Shown here: piece after piece, positions 16,661 to 26,179 of the stretch | Numbering within the stretch: the stretch's first letter is position 1 | Layout of the letters: every line of letters begins with the position of its first letter | Source: Singulisphaera sp. GP187 | GTDB lineage: Bacteria > Planctomycetota > Phycisphaerae > Phycisphaerales > SM1A02 | NCBI GenBank assembly: GCA_945868805.1 | Contig: CAMBMO010000008.1 | Location: forward strand, 1-64,000 | DNA length: 64,000 nt | Reading direction: 5' to 3' | The notes under the pieces: model-generated | Seen by the model: only the letters and a program-made list of their open reading frames with translations | Database searches by the model: none | What the model was told of the DNA's origin: nothing | Program-made: the position numbers and the translations under genes

Positions 16661-17578
16661 TCAACTCGCGTCGAGCGAACGCCGAAGATTCCAGTCGTTT
16701 TTCGCGAGATGCAACTCGGCGTCGGCGCGAGAGAGTTCGCACACTCTCATCACGATCGCGGTCTTCACTCGCCCTCCGCTGGAATGCAAGAGTTTCGATG
16801 CGCAGTCGCGGTCGAGTGATGGATCAAACATACGAAGCGTTCGAATCGCGCGATCGACGAGCTTGTCGTTCGTCGCCGCGAGATCGACCATCAGATTTCC
16901 GTGCACTTTGCCGAGTTTTGTGAAGAGGATCGTCGTGACACAATTGAGTACAAGCTTTGTCGCCGATCCAGCCTTGAGCCGAGTCGATCCTGTCAGCATT
17001 TCCGGTCCGGTCTCGAGCACGATGAGATGATCGCAACCAGATGGCTTCTCTCGAGGCGAACAGACGAGAAAACCAGTAAGCGCGCCGAGATTCTTCGCGA
17101 GTGAGATCGCGCCGATCGCGTACGGGGTAGTCCCCCCCGCCGCAATCGCGAGCAATGCGTCGTTGGCGCCAAGTTTGTGCGCATCGAATTCCGCGGCGAT
17201 CCCATCGAATTCGTCCTCGCGACGCTCGCTACTTTTTCGAAGCGCCAAATCCCCGCCAGCGATGAGGCCGATCACTTGCCCGGGATCACTACAGAATGTC
17301 GGCGGACACTCGCTCGCGTCAAGGACGCCCAATCTGCCCGAGGTTCCCGCACCGCAATAGAAGAGTCGGCCACCAGCTCGGATGCGTGGCACGAGTGCGT
17401 CGACGAACGCGGCAATCGCTGGAGATGCTTTCGCCACCGCTTCGTGGACCACTGAGTGATCCTTTGCCATCGCTTGGACTTGTTCGAGAGTTGCAAGCAA
17501 GTCGAAGTCGCCCGAGTGCGGATGTCGCTGCTCGGTCGCCACATGTCCGCGGTCGGGAGGCATCGCCGCGTTCGTCAC
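16661..17578 (-). CDS. murQ: N-acetylmuramic acid 6-phosphate etherase
   Basis: 305 residues, the normal MurQ length. It cleaves the lactyl ether of MurNAc-6-phosphate to give GlcNAc-6-phosphate and D-lactate in cell-wall recycling. The SIS domain carries the family signature YCGAGTSGRLGVLDASECPP, then GLIAGGDLALRKSSE and GSTRLKAGSATKLVLN. A three-helix bundle ends the protein. Its presence implies that this organism handles peptidoglycan sugars, its own or from prey. Confidence 0.95.
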   Translation of the reverse strand: MTNAAMPPDRGHVATEQRHPHSGDFDLLATLEQVQAMAKDHSVVHEAVAKASPAIAAFVDALVPRIRAGGRLFYCGAGTSGRLGVLDASECPPTFCSDPGQVIGLIAGGDLALRKSSERREDEFDGIAAEFDAHKLGANDALLAIAAGGTTPYAIGAISLAKNLGALTGFLVCSPREKPSGCDHLIVLETGPEMLTGSTRLKAGSATKLVLNCVTTILFTKLGKVHGNLMVDLAATNDKLVDRAIRTLRMFDPSLDRDCASKLLHSSGGRVKTAIVMRVCELSRADAELHLAKNDWNLRRSLDAS

Positions 17579-17615
17579 GGAGTCGGCCTCATGCTGTACG
17601 AGCTATACAAACTGT

Positions 17616-19778
17616 TCATGGCATCCCAGTACTGCCATCGGGAGACGCCTTCAACTCTCGGGTAAAGAAGGTCCACATCGCGTCTTCCTCTGTCGCGCCG
17701 AATCCACCGTGACCGGCCTTCGGGAAGAAGAGCATGTCGAAAGAGAATCCTCGGTCGTAGAGCTTCTGCGCAAGCGCCCAGCCATTCGATGGATGCACAT
17801 TGTCATCTTGCATCCCGTGAATCAGGAGCAGTTTTCCTTCCAGCTTGTCCGCGTGAAGGAGCACGCTCCCCGCGTCGTATCCAGCTTGGTTCTCCTGCGG
17901 TGTGCGCATGAAGCGCTCTGTGTAGATCGTGTCGTATTGACGCCAATCCATCGGGCCCGATCGCGCAACCGCGACTTGAAAGACATCGGGATATCGCACG
18001 AGCGCGAGCGCAGACATGTATCCGCCGTATGACATTCCGGTGATTCCGATGCGCGTGCCGTCGATTCCAGCACGAGTAGCGACTTGTCGCGCGGCGGCGG
18101 CCTGGTCGTCCAAATCTGGACCGCCAAGCTTTAGGTAGGTCGCTCCTTCGAACGCCTTTCCTCGGCCTGGCGTTCCACGATTGTCGACTTTCAAGATGAC
18201 GAATCCAAGATCGCATTCGCGCCGAGGAGACGAAAATCGATTGAAGACTCCCGCAAAGTACGGACCTCCGTATGCGTCGACGATCAGTGGCCAAGACTTC
18301 GTTGGATCGAATCCACTGGGAAAGTGCAAGGTTCCATAGATGTCCGTCACGCCATCAGCAGCCTTCAGCTTGACGAGCTCCGGCTCTGGCAGTTTGCGCG
18401 ACGACCATGTGTCGGTTGGCGCGGTCGCGAGCGTCGCGACAAGTTTTCCATTGGACTCGCCTTCGAGGCGATACAACCTCGTCGATGGAGGGCGGGAGAT
18501 CGTCTCGTCGCTGGCGACGAAGAACTGACCATCGGGAGAAATCTTGAAACGCGAGTAATACGCGTCGTCAGGCGTCGCTCTGCGCTGATTCGTTCCATCG
18601 AGCTTGGTACGCATCAACTGTGGATTGATCTGCGTTGGAGCGGACATCGCGGAATAGAACAATTCCCCAGTTTTCTCGTTCACTTCGACAATTCGCCCGG
18701 CGGGAAACGCGCCCGTCGTGAGAGCGATCACCGACGCGTCATCGAGCGATCTCAACTCGTACTGCTTGAAACCAGAACGCTCGGTCGACCAGATGAATCG
18801 ACGGCCGTCCGCGAGAAAAACCATTTCTGGATTGTGGTGATTCCACTCCGGCTGGACTTCACGCACGAGCACCCGAACAGCGAGAGTCTTCGCGTCTGCA
18901 GAACAGAGCTCGAGAACATCGTGGCGACGATTGAGTCGGTGAAAGAGCAGTTGATCGCCGTTGGCAGAGAACTCGACACCGTAGATGTATTGATCGGCAG
19001 AGCCAACATCGATCGTGCCGATGAACCTTCCGAGATCGGAGGCAGGATCGGCCGTCGGGTCTGAACAGAGCGCTTTGACATCGAGCAGGCAAAGTCCCGC
19101 GATCGGGTTGGGGTCGCCCGGCTTTGGGTAGCGCTCTGTCTCCACCTCTGTGCGCAAATTCGTCAGACCCGAGAGAAGCGTGTACATCGGCACCTGCGCG
19201 TCATCGAATCGATAGAACGCCAAGCGCGCGCCATCGGGACTCCACCACATTGCAGTCGATTGGTCGAGCTCCTCGCCGTAGACCCAACTCGCGGTTCCGT
19301 ATCGAAGTGTTGCGTTGCCATCGGTGGTGACCGCTCGCTCCGCGACTCCATCGCATTTGATCCAGAGATTGCCGCCACGACTCTGTGCGATCATCGTTCC
19401 ATCTGCGGATGTCGCTGTCGATTGCTGGCGACCTCGCGCGGGGCCCATTGCTCCACGACGACCACTCCGCTGTGGCGCTTCAGCGTCCGGTGCATTCTCG
19501 TCGTTCGCTGGGGATATCGCACCAGTTTTCAGATCGACAACCTTCCACGGCACGGTAGGAGAGTCTCGAATCCACGCAACATTGCCCGTCATGTCCCAGC
19601 GAACATCACGAAGAACCCCTTCCCGCGGAGCACTGAACCCGCTCGCGATCGACTCGCCACGCGAAGCGCCGGGAAGCAAGTCAAATGAAATCCAATCGGA
19701 ACGTGCACTCATCGTCGACGCGAGTGTCGAAGCAAGCGCGAGGAGCGAAGGCAGAATGATTTTCGGAGCGCGCAACAT
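17616..19778 (-). CDS. Exported S9 family (dipeptidyl-peptidase IV-like) serine peptidase
   Basis: 720 residues with an N-terminal signal peptide (PSLLALASTLASTMSA). The N-terminal beta-propeller contains STAMWWSPDGARLAFYRFDD, typical of DPP-IV. The C-terminal alpha/beta-hydrolase domain holds the triad: Ser583 in TGMSYGGYMS, Asp in HGMQDDNVHP and His in KAGHGGFG. It would release dipeptides from the N-terminus of peptides outside the cytoplasm, with a preference for X-Pro or X-Ala known in the family but not tested here. Its ATG lies directly against the stop of the upstream kinase gene. Confidence 0.92.
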   Translation of the reverse strand: MLRAPKIILPSLLALASTLASTMSARSDWISFDLLPGASRGESIASGFSAPREGVLRDVRWDMTGNVAWIRDSPTVPWKVVDLKTGAISPANDENAPDAEAPQRSGRRGAMGPARGRQQSTATSADGTMIAQSRGGNLWIKCDGVAERAVTTDGNATLRYGTASWVYGEELDQSTAMWWSPDGARLAFYRFDDAQVPMYTLLSGLTNLRTEVETERYPKPGDPNPIAGLCLLDVKALCSDPTADPASDLGRFIGTIDVGSADQYIYGVEFSANGDQLLFHRLNRRHDVLELCSADAKTLAVRVLVREVQPEWNHHNPEMVFLADGRRFIWSTERSGFKQYELRSLDDASVIALTTGAFPAGRIVEVNEKTGELFYSAMSAPTQINPQLMRTKLDGTNQRRATPDDAYYSRFKISPDGQFFVASDETISRPPSTRLYRLEGESNGKLVATLATAPTDTWSSRKLPEPELVKLKAADGVTDIYGTLHFPSGFDPTKSWPLIVDAYGGPYFAGVFNRFSSPRRECDLGFVILKVDNRGTPGRGKAFEGATYLKLGGPDLDDQAAAARQVATRAGIDGTRIGITGMSYGGYMSALALVRYPDVFQVAVARSGPMDWRQYDTIYTERFMRTPQENQAGYDAGSVLLHADKLEGKLLLIHGMQDDNVHPSNGWALAQKLYDRGFSFDMLFFPKAGHGGFGATEEDAMWTFFTRELKASPDGSTGMP

Positions 19779-20693
19779 CTAGCCAACCCTCGTCATTTGT
19801 TGAAACTGAACGAGACGATTCTTGATTTCCTCATAGGTGAGGCTTTGCATTCGTTCGAGGCCGAAGGATTCGAGCGCGAAACTGGCGACGACGGTTCCAG
19901 ACGCCATCGCCCTTTGCAATGTCTCGAAATCAGTTCGACCCTCACTTGCGAGATAGCCCATGAATCCTCCTGCAAAGCTGTCACCCGCGCCGGTTGGATC
20001 GACGACCTGTGCTTCCTCGACTGGGAATGCCGGGATCACGGCGACTCCCTCGCGATGAACGAGAATTGCGCCGTGCTCTCCCTTCTTGACGACCACAAAC
20101 TTTGGTCCCATCTCGAGGATCTTGCGCCCCGCACTGATCGCGTTGCGATATCCCGTCAATTCGCCCGCTTCGCTGTCATTAAGAATGATGCCATCGACTC
20201 TCTTCAAGAGCGCGCACAATTCGGCGTGCGCGGTGCGAATCCACAAATCCATCGTGTCCGCCACGACGAGGGCTCGTTTGGGAAACTGCTCGATGAATCC
20301 CACCTGGACAGCTGGATGGGTATTGCCCAAGAAAACGAGCTCACTGCTCTGGTACTCAGATGGAACGAGAGGCGGCGCCTCTTGAAGCACACCGACCTCG
20401 GTGAAGAGTGTCTCGCGACGATTAACGTCGTCGAAGTACCGCCCACCCCAAGCGAAGGTGCGCGAATTCGGGCGCGATTCGAGCCCCGCGAGACAGACTC
20501 CCGAAAATCCCTGCAAGATTGAACGGTGGGACTTCGGCCAATCGCCGCCAACGACTGCGACGACCCGCACGGGACAGAGTTTGCTTGCGGCGGCAGCGAA
20601 GTAAGCGGCACTTCCGCCGGAGATGCCTTCGCGCTTGTCGCGGGGCGTGTAGACGGTGTCGATTCCGACAGTTCCTGTTACGACGAGTTTCAC
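19779..20693 (-). CDS. PfkB family carbohydrate/nucleoside kinase
   Basis: 304 residues from GTG 20693, whose last two bases overlap the stop of the upstream gene (GTGA). The ribokinase-like fold is clear: GTVGIDTVYTP at the start, GGSAAYFAAAASKL, and the catalytic signature DPTGAGDSFAGGFMGYL near the end, with the anion hole and catalytic Asp. Features such as DTMDLWI and ILNDSEAGELTG resemble a branch often annotated as sugar kinase or adenosine-kinase-like. The substrate cannot be assigned. Confidence 0.88.
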   Translation of the reverse strand: MKLVVTGTVGIDTVYTPRDKREGISGGSAAYFAAAASKLCPVRVVAVVGGDWPKSHRSILQGFSGVCLAGLESRPNSRTFAWGGRYFDDVNRRETLFTEVGVLQEAPPLVPSEYQSSELVFLGNTHPAVQVGFIEQFPKRALVVADTMDLWIRTAHAELCALLKRVDGIILNDSEAGELTGYRNAISAGRKILEMGPKFVVVKKGEHGAILVHREGVAVIPAFPVEEAQVVDPTGAGDSFAGGFMGYLASEGRTDFETLQRAMASGTVVASFALESFGLERMQSLTYEEIKNRLVQFQQMTRVG

Positions 20694-21598
20694 GATGTCA
20701 TCGTATCGCTGCGTCGAAAACTCCGTGCCCACCCGATGCCGATTGCGACTCCGGTGAGTGATCCGGCGACGACGTCGAGTGGCATCATTCGAAGTTCGGG
20801 CGAGATCTCGTTGGATGCGAAGAGCACTGCAGTATCTCCATTCATTCGGCTCGATGCGAAGTACTGATACGCGCCAGTGAGCAGGATCGGTGAGATGAAC
20901 GCAATGACGGGCTGAACTCGTGGTGCCATCAATCGCACCCCGATTCCGACTGCGACTGCGCCGAGGCATGCGCCACCAAATGCCTGCCCCTTCAGCATGT
21001 TTCGGATGACGATCCAGGCGATCAATGGAACCAATACTCCAACGATTCCTGCGCGGAGTGCGTCGAGATCGAAATATTCGCGCCATAAAGACTCGCCCGG
21101 GTATCTGAGAGCGATATCGGGAGGCGACCCGGAAAACCAGAAGATCAAGATCACGGCGAGCCCGGTTGGAATTGTCCAAATCGCAGTTTCCAACGCGAGC
21201 GAGGGAAGGGACGCACCGACAAAGATCGCTCCACTTATCGAAGCGCTCGTAAGCGATATCGCGGCCAGTCCAGCACCGAGGACGAAGACTCCTACGATTG
21301 CATTGACGAGTCTTCCTGCGCCCATCGCGAGGCCAGTCAGCAGAGCCATCGCGACAAAGAATGTGGCGAGCGCGCTGAACTTCGACGTCGCCAGAGTCAT
21401 GCATCCCGCGGGTTCTCCGCCTGCATCCATCATTCGACGAGAGGTTGCCATTCCCACGCAAACGGCAATGACAATTGTGATCGTCAGCACAAGACCACGA
21501 ATCCACGGTTTCTCGATCGAAGCCTGCCCCATCGAAGGCTTCCCGATGGAACCAGAGTTTCGAGTGGGCGCTGGGTGCGCGGACGAAGGGGTGTTCAT
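20690..21598 (-). CDS. Polytopic membrane protein of unknown function
   Basis: 302 residues from ATG 21598. After a soluble N-terminus of about 35 residues it holds roughly eight hydrophobic segments, among them GLVLTITIVIAVCVGMA, ALATFFVAMALLTGLAMGAG, AIVGVFVLGAGLAAISL, ETAIWTIPTGLAVILIFWF and LDVVAGSLTGVAIGIGWA. There are no charged-pore or transporter motifs I recognise. It is upstream of and overlaps the PfkB kinase gene, and is divergent from hutH. Confidence 0.6.
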   Translation of the reverse strand: MNTPSSAHPAPTRNSGSIGKPSMGQASIEKPWIRGLVLTITIVIAVCVGMATSRRMMDAGGEPAGCMTLATSKFSALATFFVAMALLTGLAMGAGRLVNAIVGVFVLGAGLAAISLTSASISGAIFVGASLPSLALETAIWTIPTGLAVILIFWFSGSPPDIALRYPGESLWREYFDLDALRAGIVGVLVPLIAWIVIRNMLKGQAFGGACLGAVAVGIGVRLMAPRVQPVIAFISPILLTGAYQYFASSRMNGDTAVLFASNEISPELRMMPLDVVAGSLTGVAIGIGWARSFRRSDTMTS

Positions 21599-21654
21599 GA
21601 TGTGTGGTGTATCCGCAGGATCGGCGACGCGCAACGAGCAAGTATCCTCGTCGC

Positions 21655-23208
21655 GTGACAATCAACCCAGTGCGAATCATCCTCGACGGCACTCCCCTCT
21701 CGATCGCGACGGTTGCCACGGTCGCCCGCGGAAGAGTCGAAGTCGAATTGAGCCCCGATTGCCGGGCTCGAATGAACGTCGCTCGCGCGGGAATGCTCGA
21801 CTGCGCGTCGGTCGGCGAACCGCTCTATGGAATCAATACGGGATTCGGCAGTTTTGCGCATGTCCGCCTCCCGAGCGATCAACTCGCCACGCTTCAGTCC
21901 AATCTGATCCGTTCCCATGCGTGCGGTGTCGGCGCGTCTCTCCCTCCAACCGAAGTTCGCGCAATGATGGTGGTGCTCGCGGCGAGTCTCGCTCGATCAC
22001 ACTCGGGAGTTCGCGCGGAACTCGTCGATGCGATCGCAGCCCATCTGAATCGCGGAATCACTCCAGTCGTTCCATCGCGTGGGTCGGTTGGAGCATCCGG
22101 CGATCTCGCGCCGCTGGCCCATCTTGCGCAGTGTTTGATCGGCGAGGGAATGGTCGAGTTCAACGGGAGAGTGAGGAGTGCCAAGGACGCGCAGGGCGAA
22201 GCGGGGATCGCACCCATCCAACTCGCTGAGAAGGAAGGGCTCGCGCTGATCAACGGAACGCATCTCATGACCGCGCTGGGTGCACTGACTTTGTACGACA
22301 CAAACAACTTGTTGCACGCGGCTGTCTGCGCGACCGCGATGGCGATAGACGGTTGCAGAGGTGCCTCGAGCGTCTTCGACGCGCGAATTCATCAAGTGCG
22401 AAATCAGCCTGGACAGATCTCGATTGCGCACGCGCTGAGATCGCTCTTGCAGAATTCGCAAATTGGTCCCGACCATGCGCAAGACGATCCGCGCGTGCAG
22501 GATCCTTACTCGCTACGTGCTTCGCCACAAGTGCTCGGTGCAGTCATGGACGCAATTCAATTTGCTCACGGCACGATCGACAACGAACTCGGCGCAGTCA
22601 CCGATAATCCGCTGGTCTTCGGTGTCAACGACCCAGAGGGAAAATGGGATGTTCTTTCGGGAGCGAACTTCCACGGCATGCCACTTGCGATCGCGCTCGA
22701 CGTACTGCGCATAGCGCTCTGCCACATGGCCGGAATCTCGGAGAGGCGAATCTATTGGGCGCTCGCGAGCCACGACAAAGAGAACAGATTGCCAGCGCAT
22801 TTGTCATCCGAACCCGGCGTTCGAAGTGGCTACATGATCGTCCAGTACGCCGCCGCCGCATGCTGCAATGAGCTGCGAACGCTCGCGTATCCGTCGAGTG
22901 TCGGCAACATTTCGACCTGCGCCGGGATCGAGGATTACAACAGCATGGGAGCGACGAGCGCGCTCCATACGCGGGACGCTCTCCGTCTGGCACGAGATGT
23001 CGTTGCGTGTGAGCTGCTGGTGATGGCAGAGGCAATCGAGCACCAAAGACCCCTCACCAGTGGCGTGGGCGTCGAACATGCGCACCGCGCGATTCGCGCG
23101 GTCGTACCGCGTCTCACCGAGGACCGTTCGCCATCCCCCGACATCGCCACGATCGCTGATGTGATCGAGCGAGGCTCGCTGGCGATTGCGACATTGAGCC
23201 TCGTCTAA
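21655..23208 (+). CDS. hutH: Histidine ammonia-lyase
   Basis: 517 residues from GTG 21655. The Ala-Ser-Gly triad (147-149, in GSVGASGDLAPLAHLAQ) cyclises to the MIO electrophile. Other conserved parts are YGINTGFGSFA, QSNLIRSHACGVG, NGTHLMTALGA, QDPYSLRASPQVLGA and GNFH-like SGANFHGMPLA. The enzyme converts histidine to urocanate plus ammonia. hutU follows after 9 bases, so they form an operon. An in-frame ATG at 21604 would lengthen the N-terminus but lies over the divergent gene's start. Confidence 0.96.
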   Translation: MTINPVRIILDGTPLSIATVATVARGRVEVELSPDCRARMNVARAGMLDCASVGEPLYGINTGFGSFAHVRLPSDQLATLQSNLIRSHACGVGASLPPTEVRAMMVVLAASLARSHSGVRAELVDAIAAHLNRGITPVVPSRGSVGASGDLAPLAHLAQCLIGEGMVEFNGRVRSAKDAQGEAGIAPIQLAEKEGLALINGTHLMTALGALTLYDTNNLLHAAVCATAMAIDGCRGASSVFDARIHQVRNQPGQISIAHALRSLLQNSQIGPDHAQDDPRVQDPYSLRASPQVLGAVMDAIQFAHGTIDNELGAVTDNPLVFGVNDPEGKWDVLSGANFHGMPLAIALDVLRIALCHMAGISERRIYWALASHDKENRLPAHLSSEPGVRSGYMIVQYAAAACCNELRTLAYPSSVGNISTCAGIEDYNSMGATSALHTRDALRLARDVVACELLVMAEAIEHQRPLTSGVGVEHAHRAIRAVVPRLTEDRSPSPDIATIADVIERGSLAIATLSLV

Positions 23209-23217
23209 GCTAGACCG

Positions 23218-24918
23218 ATGACCCCATCTTCCGCAAATCCATCCAGCGCCACTTCGGTTCGCTCACGAAGCATTCGAGCCCCGCGCGGAAATTTAATGAC
23301 ATGCAAGTCATGGGGTGCCGAAGCAGCGATGCGCATGCTCATGAACAATTTGGATCCAGAAGTCGCGGAACGACCGCAGGACCTCGTGGTTTACGGAGGG
23401 CGCGGTCAAGCTGCTCGTTCTTGGGAAGCGTTTGACGCGATCATCGCAAGTTTGCGTTCGCTCGGAACGGACGAAACGCTTTTGGTACAGAGCGGGAAGC
23501 CGGTTGGAGTCGTGCGAACGCATATCGACGCGCCACGCGTGCTGATCGCGAATTCGAATCTCGTCCCAGCCTGGGCGACGCAATCCCACTTCGACGATCT
23601 CGCCGCGCGCGGGTTGATCATGTTCGGACAGATGACCGCGGGAAGCTGGATTTACATCGGCACGCAGGGGATTTTGCAGGGAACCTATGAAACATACGCC
23701 GAATGCGCACGACAGCATTTCGGCGGAAGCTTGAAGGGCACGCTCAATGTGACAGCCGGATGCGGTGGAATGGGCGGTGCTCAACCTCTTGCAATCACCA
23801 TGAACGACGGGACATGCCTGATCGCGGATGTCTGCCGCGAACGACTCCACAAGCGATTGCACGACCGCTACATCGACGAGTTCCACGACGAACTCGATGT
23901 TGCAATCTCCAGAGCTGTTGAACTCGCTCGCGAACGAAAAGCGATCAGCGTCGGAGTCGTCGCCAACGCCGTCGACCTGTTGCGGCGACTTGAAGAACGA
24001 GGAGTCGTACCGCAGACATTGACAGATCAGACGAGCGCTCACGATCCGCTTGAGGGGTACTACCCGGTTGGAATGACACGCGAGCGAGCGGACGAGCTTC
24101 GGTCCGCCGACCCGCACGCATACACCAAGCAATCGATGGCAACCATGGACGCGCATGTTCGACTGATGGTCGAGTTTCAACGCAAGGGCTCGAAGGTCTT
24201 CGACTATGGCAACAACATTCGTCAGCGTGCATTCGACAATGGCTTCGCCGATGCGTTCACGATTCCGGGATTTGTTCCTGCCTATATCCGTCCGCAATTT
24301 TGCGTCGGGCGCGGACCGTTCCGGTGGGTCGCGCTTTCGGGCGATCCCGCGGACATTCGCGCCACGGACGACGCAATACTGAAGCTCTTTCCACACGACG
24401 AACCGCTCCACAGATGGATCCGTGCAGCGCAACAACGCGTCGCCTTCCAAGGACTCCCCGCACGCATCTGCTGGCTCGGATTAGGCGAGCGACATCGCGC
24501 GGGTCTGCGATTCAACGAAATGGTCGCGAGTGGCGAAGTGAAAGCACCAATCGTGATTGGTCGCGATCATCTTGACTGTGGATCTGTCGCGAGTCCCAAT
24601 CGTGAGACCGAGGGGATGCTCGATGGCAGTGACGCCATCAGCGATTGGGCTCTGCTGAACTTCGCCGTCAATATCGCCAGCGGCGCGTCGTGGGCAAGTT
24701 TCCACCACGGCGGAGGCGTCGGCATTGGATTCAGTCAGCACGCGGGGCAAGTCACGGTCGCGGACGGAACGCCAGAAGCCGCGAGGCGACTTGAGCGGGT
24801 GCTCACAAACGATCCGATGATGGGTGTCTTTCGCCATGTCGACGCGGGGTACGAACTTGCGAAAGAGTGCGCAGACAAACTGCAAGTACCGATCCCGATG
24901 CGCCCAATGGTTGGGTGA
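23218..24918 (+). CDS. hutU: Urocanate hydratase
   Basis: 566 residues. Near-universal family sequence is present: [20 protein letters not shown], then [41 protein letters not shown], the NAD-binding [16 protein letters not shown], and the C-terminal [15 protein letters not shown]. It adds water to urocanate to make imidazolone propionate, with tightly bound NAD. It is co-transcribed with hutH. The next enzyme, imidazolonepropionase (HutI), is not in the window; a HutG-like hydrolase lies at 45.6 kb. Confidence 0.97.
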   Translation: MTPSSANPSSATSVRSRSIRAPRGNLMTCKSWGAEAAMRMLMNNLDPEVAERPQDLVVYGGRGQAARSWEAFDAIIASLRSLGTDETLLVQSGKPVGVVRTHIDAPRVLIANSNLVPAWATQSHFDDLAARGLIMFGQMTAGSWIYIGTQGILQGTYETYAECARQHFGGSLKGTLNVTAGCGGMGGAQPLAITMNDGTCLIADVCRERLHKRLHDRYIDEFHDELDVAISRAVELARERKAISVGVVANAVDLLRRLEERGVVPQTLTDQTSAHDPLEGYYPVGMTRERADELRSADPHAYTKQSMATMDAHVRLMVEFQRKGSKVFDYGNNIRQRAFDNGFADAFTIPGFVPAYIRPQFCVGRGPFRWVALSGDPADIRATDDAILKLFPHDEPLHRWIRAAQQRVAFQGLPARICWLGLGERHRAGLRFNEMVASGEVKAPIVIGRDHLDCGSVASPNRETEGMLDGSDAISDWALLNFAVNIASGASWASFHHGGGVGIGFSQHAGQVTVADGTPEAARRLERVLTNDPMMGVFRHVDAGYELAKECADKLQVPIPMRPMVG

Positions 24919-24998
24919 TCGAGGAGCGGGCTTTCTTTTCGCCACCCCCTTGTTTCGGGCAGGATCCGCCCGTTTCGGGTCAAAGTTTTGCCCGTAAC

Positions 24999-25182
24999 GT
25001 GGGGGTCACGCATTCAATAAACGCTCACCGTGTGGGACGTTGAAAATTCCTCCCAGGCGAGTTTGCAAGCCGAGCAAGTCTGCGCAGCTCGGCGCAGCAT
25101 GTTTGAGCCCTGGGAGGATCTTTTCACGTCCCTCGCGATCTGACTTTTCGCGGCCATCGCGATCTCACATGTGGGGGTCACG
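24999..25182. repeat. 12-bp direct repeats flanking the hutU-tsaC intergenic region
   Basis: GTGGGGGTCACG occurs at 24999..25010 and again at 25171..25182, the second copy covering the end of tsaC. A shorter pair, CGCGATCTGA (25134..25143) and CGCGATCTCA (25157..25166), lies inside. The enclosed DNA holds the large hairpin described in the next entry. It might be the scar of a small mobile element. Confidence 0.6.
25049..25117. terminator. Long two-stem hairpin between convergent hutU and tsaC, possible bidirectional terminator
   Basis: The outer arms CCTCCCAGG (25049..25057) and CCTGGGAGG (25109..25117) pair perfectly. Inner arms GCCGAGC (25069..25075) and GCTCGGC (25087..25093) pair inside them. 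A TTTT run follows within a few bases on either strand. The structure could end transcription from both sides, or be a folded RNA of its own. Confidence 0.5.
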
Positions 25183-26155
25183 GCGTCGTCGCGCGGCGCA
25201 AGCGATCGTGAATCGCAGACCACAATCCGTACTGGTGCGGGGGGCGTTCGATCACGATTCGATCGCAACCAGACTCATCGGCTCGTCGGAGCGCGTCGTA
25301 GATCGTCGCCGCGTATCCATCCGCGTCCGAAGGCATGTCGAATCGGATGTGGGGCGGAGCGACTTCGGATGTTGCGAAGCAAACCACTGCAGCGACGCTT
25401 CCGCGAGCGGTTGACTGGTCGAGAATCTCGCCGAGCTGTCCATGGTCGACGATGATGGCCTCGCGTGTCGGCGCGTAGTGCCGAATGGAACTACCTGGGC
25501 TCGCCCCCTGCTCAACCGGCATGTCGACTTCGATCGGTCCGAGCAACTCTGAGAGGCGCTCGATCGTGACCGCACCGAGTCGACGCACCACGGGCTTTGA
25601 CTCGCAGAGATCGATCACCGTCGATTCGATTCCGAGGATGCACGGTCCGCCGTCGAGCACCATGAGATCGGATTGATCTGCGTAGTCGCGCGCGACATGC
25701 TTTGCGGTCGTAGGCGAGACTCCTCCACTTCGATTCGCACTCGGCGCGCTGATGGCGCCACCGCATGCGTAGAGCAGGCTCCTTGCGAGTGGGTGACGCG
25801 GACTCCGCACTGCGATTGTTTCCAATCCGCCCGCTGCGATTGCGGGAACTTCGGGGCGTCTGGGAAGGATGATCGTCAAAGGACCTGGCCAGCATGCGCT
25901 GATGAGCTTCATCGATCGCCGAGACCAACCCGATGAAACGCGCTTTGCCGCCGAAAGGTCGACAACATGTGCGATGAGCGGATTCCCCTGCGGCCTCCGC
26001 TTCAGCGCGTAAATCTTTGCGATCGCTTCTGGATTGAATGTGTCCGCGCCGAGTCCGTAAACGGTCTCGGTCGCGAAGGCCACGACCGATCCGAGTCTCA
26101 GCTGTGCCGCGGCGAGATCAATGCTGGCGTCGGAATATGGAAGGATCGCAGGCAT
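25178..26155 (-). CDS. tsaC: L-threonylcarbamoyladenylate synthase (Sua5 type)
   Basis: 325 residues. The N-terminal YrdC domain has VVAFATETVYGLGADTFN, IYALKRRPQGNPL, CWPGPLTIIL, SPRHPLARSLL and APSANRSGGVSPT. The extra C-terminal Sua5 domain follows a linker with GASPGSSIRHYAPT. The protein uses threonine, bicarbonate and ATP to make the intermediate for N6-threonylcarbamoyladenosine (t6A37) on ANN-decoding tRNAs. The length fits the long Sua5 form rather than the short TsaC form. It is convergent with hutU. Confidence 0.93.
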   Translation of the reverse strand: MPAILPYSDASIDLAAAQLRLGSVVAFATETVYGLGADTFNPEAIAKIYALKRRPQGNPLIAHVVDLSAAKRVSSGWSRRSMKLISACWPGPLTIILPRRPEVPAIAAGGLETIAVRSPRHPLARSLLYACGGAISAPSANRSGGVSPTTAKHVARDYADQSDLMVLDGGPCILGIESTVIDLCESKPVVRRLGAVTIERLSELLGPIEVDMPVEQGASPGSSIRHYAPTREAIIVDHGQLGEILDQSTARGSVAAVVCFATSEVAPPHIRFDMPSDADGYAATIYDALRRADESGCDRIVIERPPHQYGLWSAIHDRLRRATTP

Positions 26156-26179
26156 CTGGTCGGTATTCGTCCGTCGAAG

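Noticed and set aside
19779-21719. A 646-residue minus-strand frame
   Set aside because: Only its last 304 residues are the PfkB kinase. The rest lies opposite hutH or out of frame within the membrane-protein gene and is Arg-rich noise.
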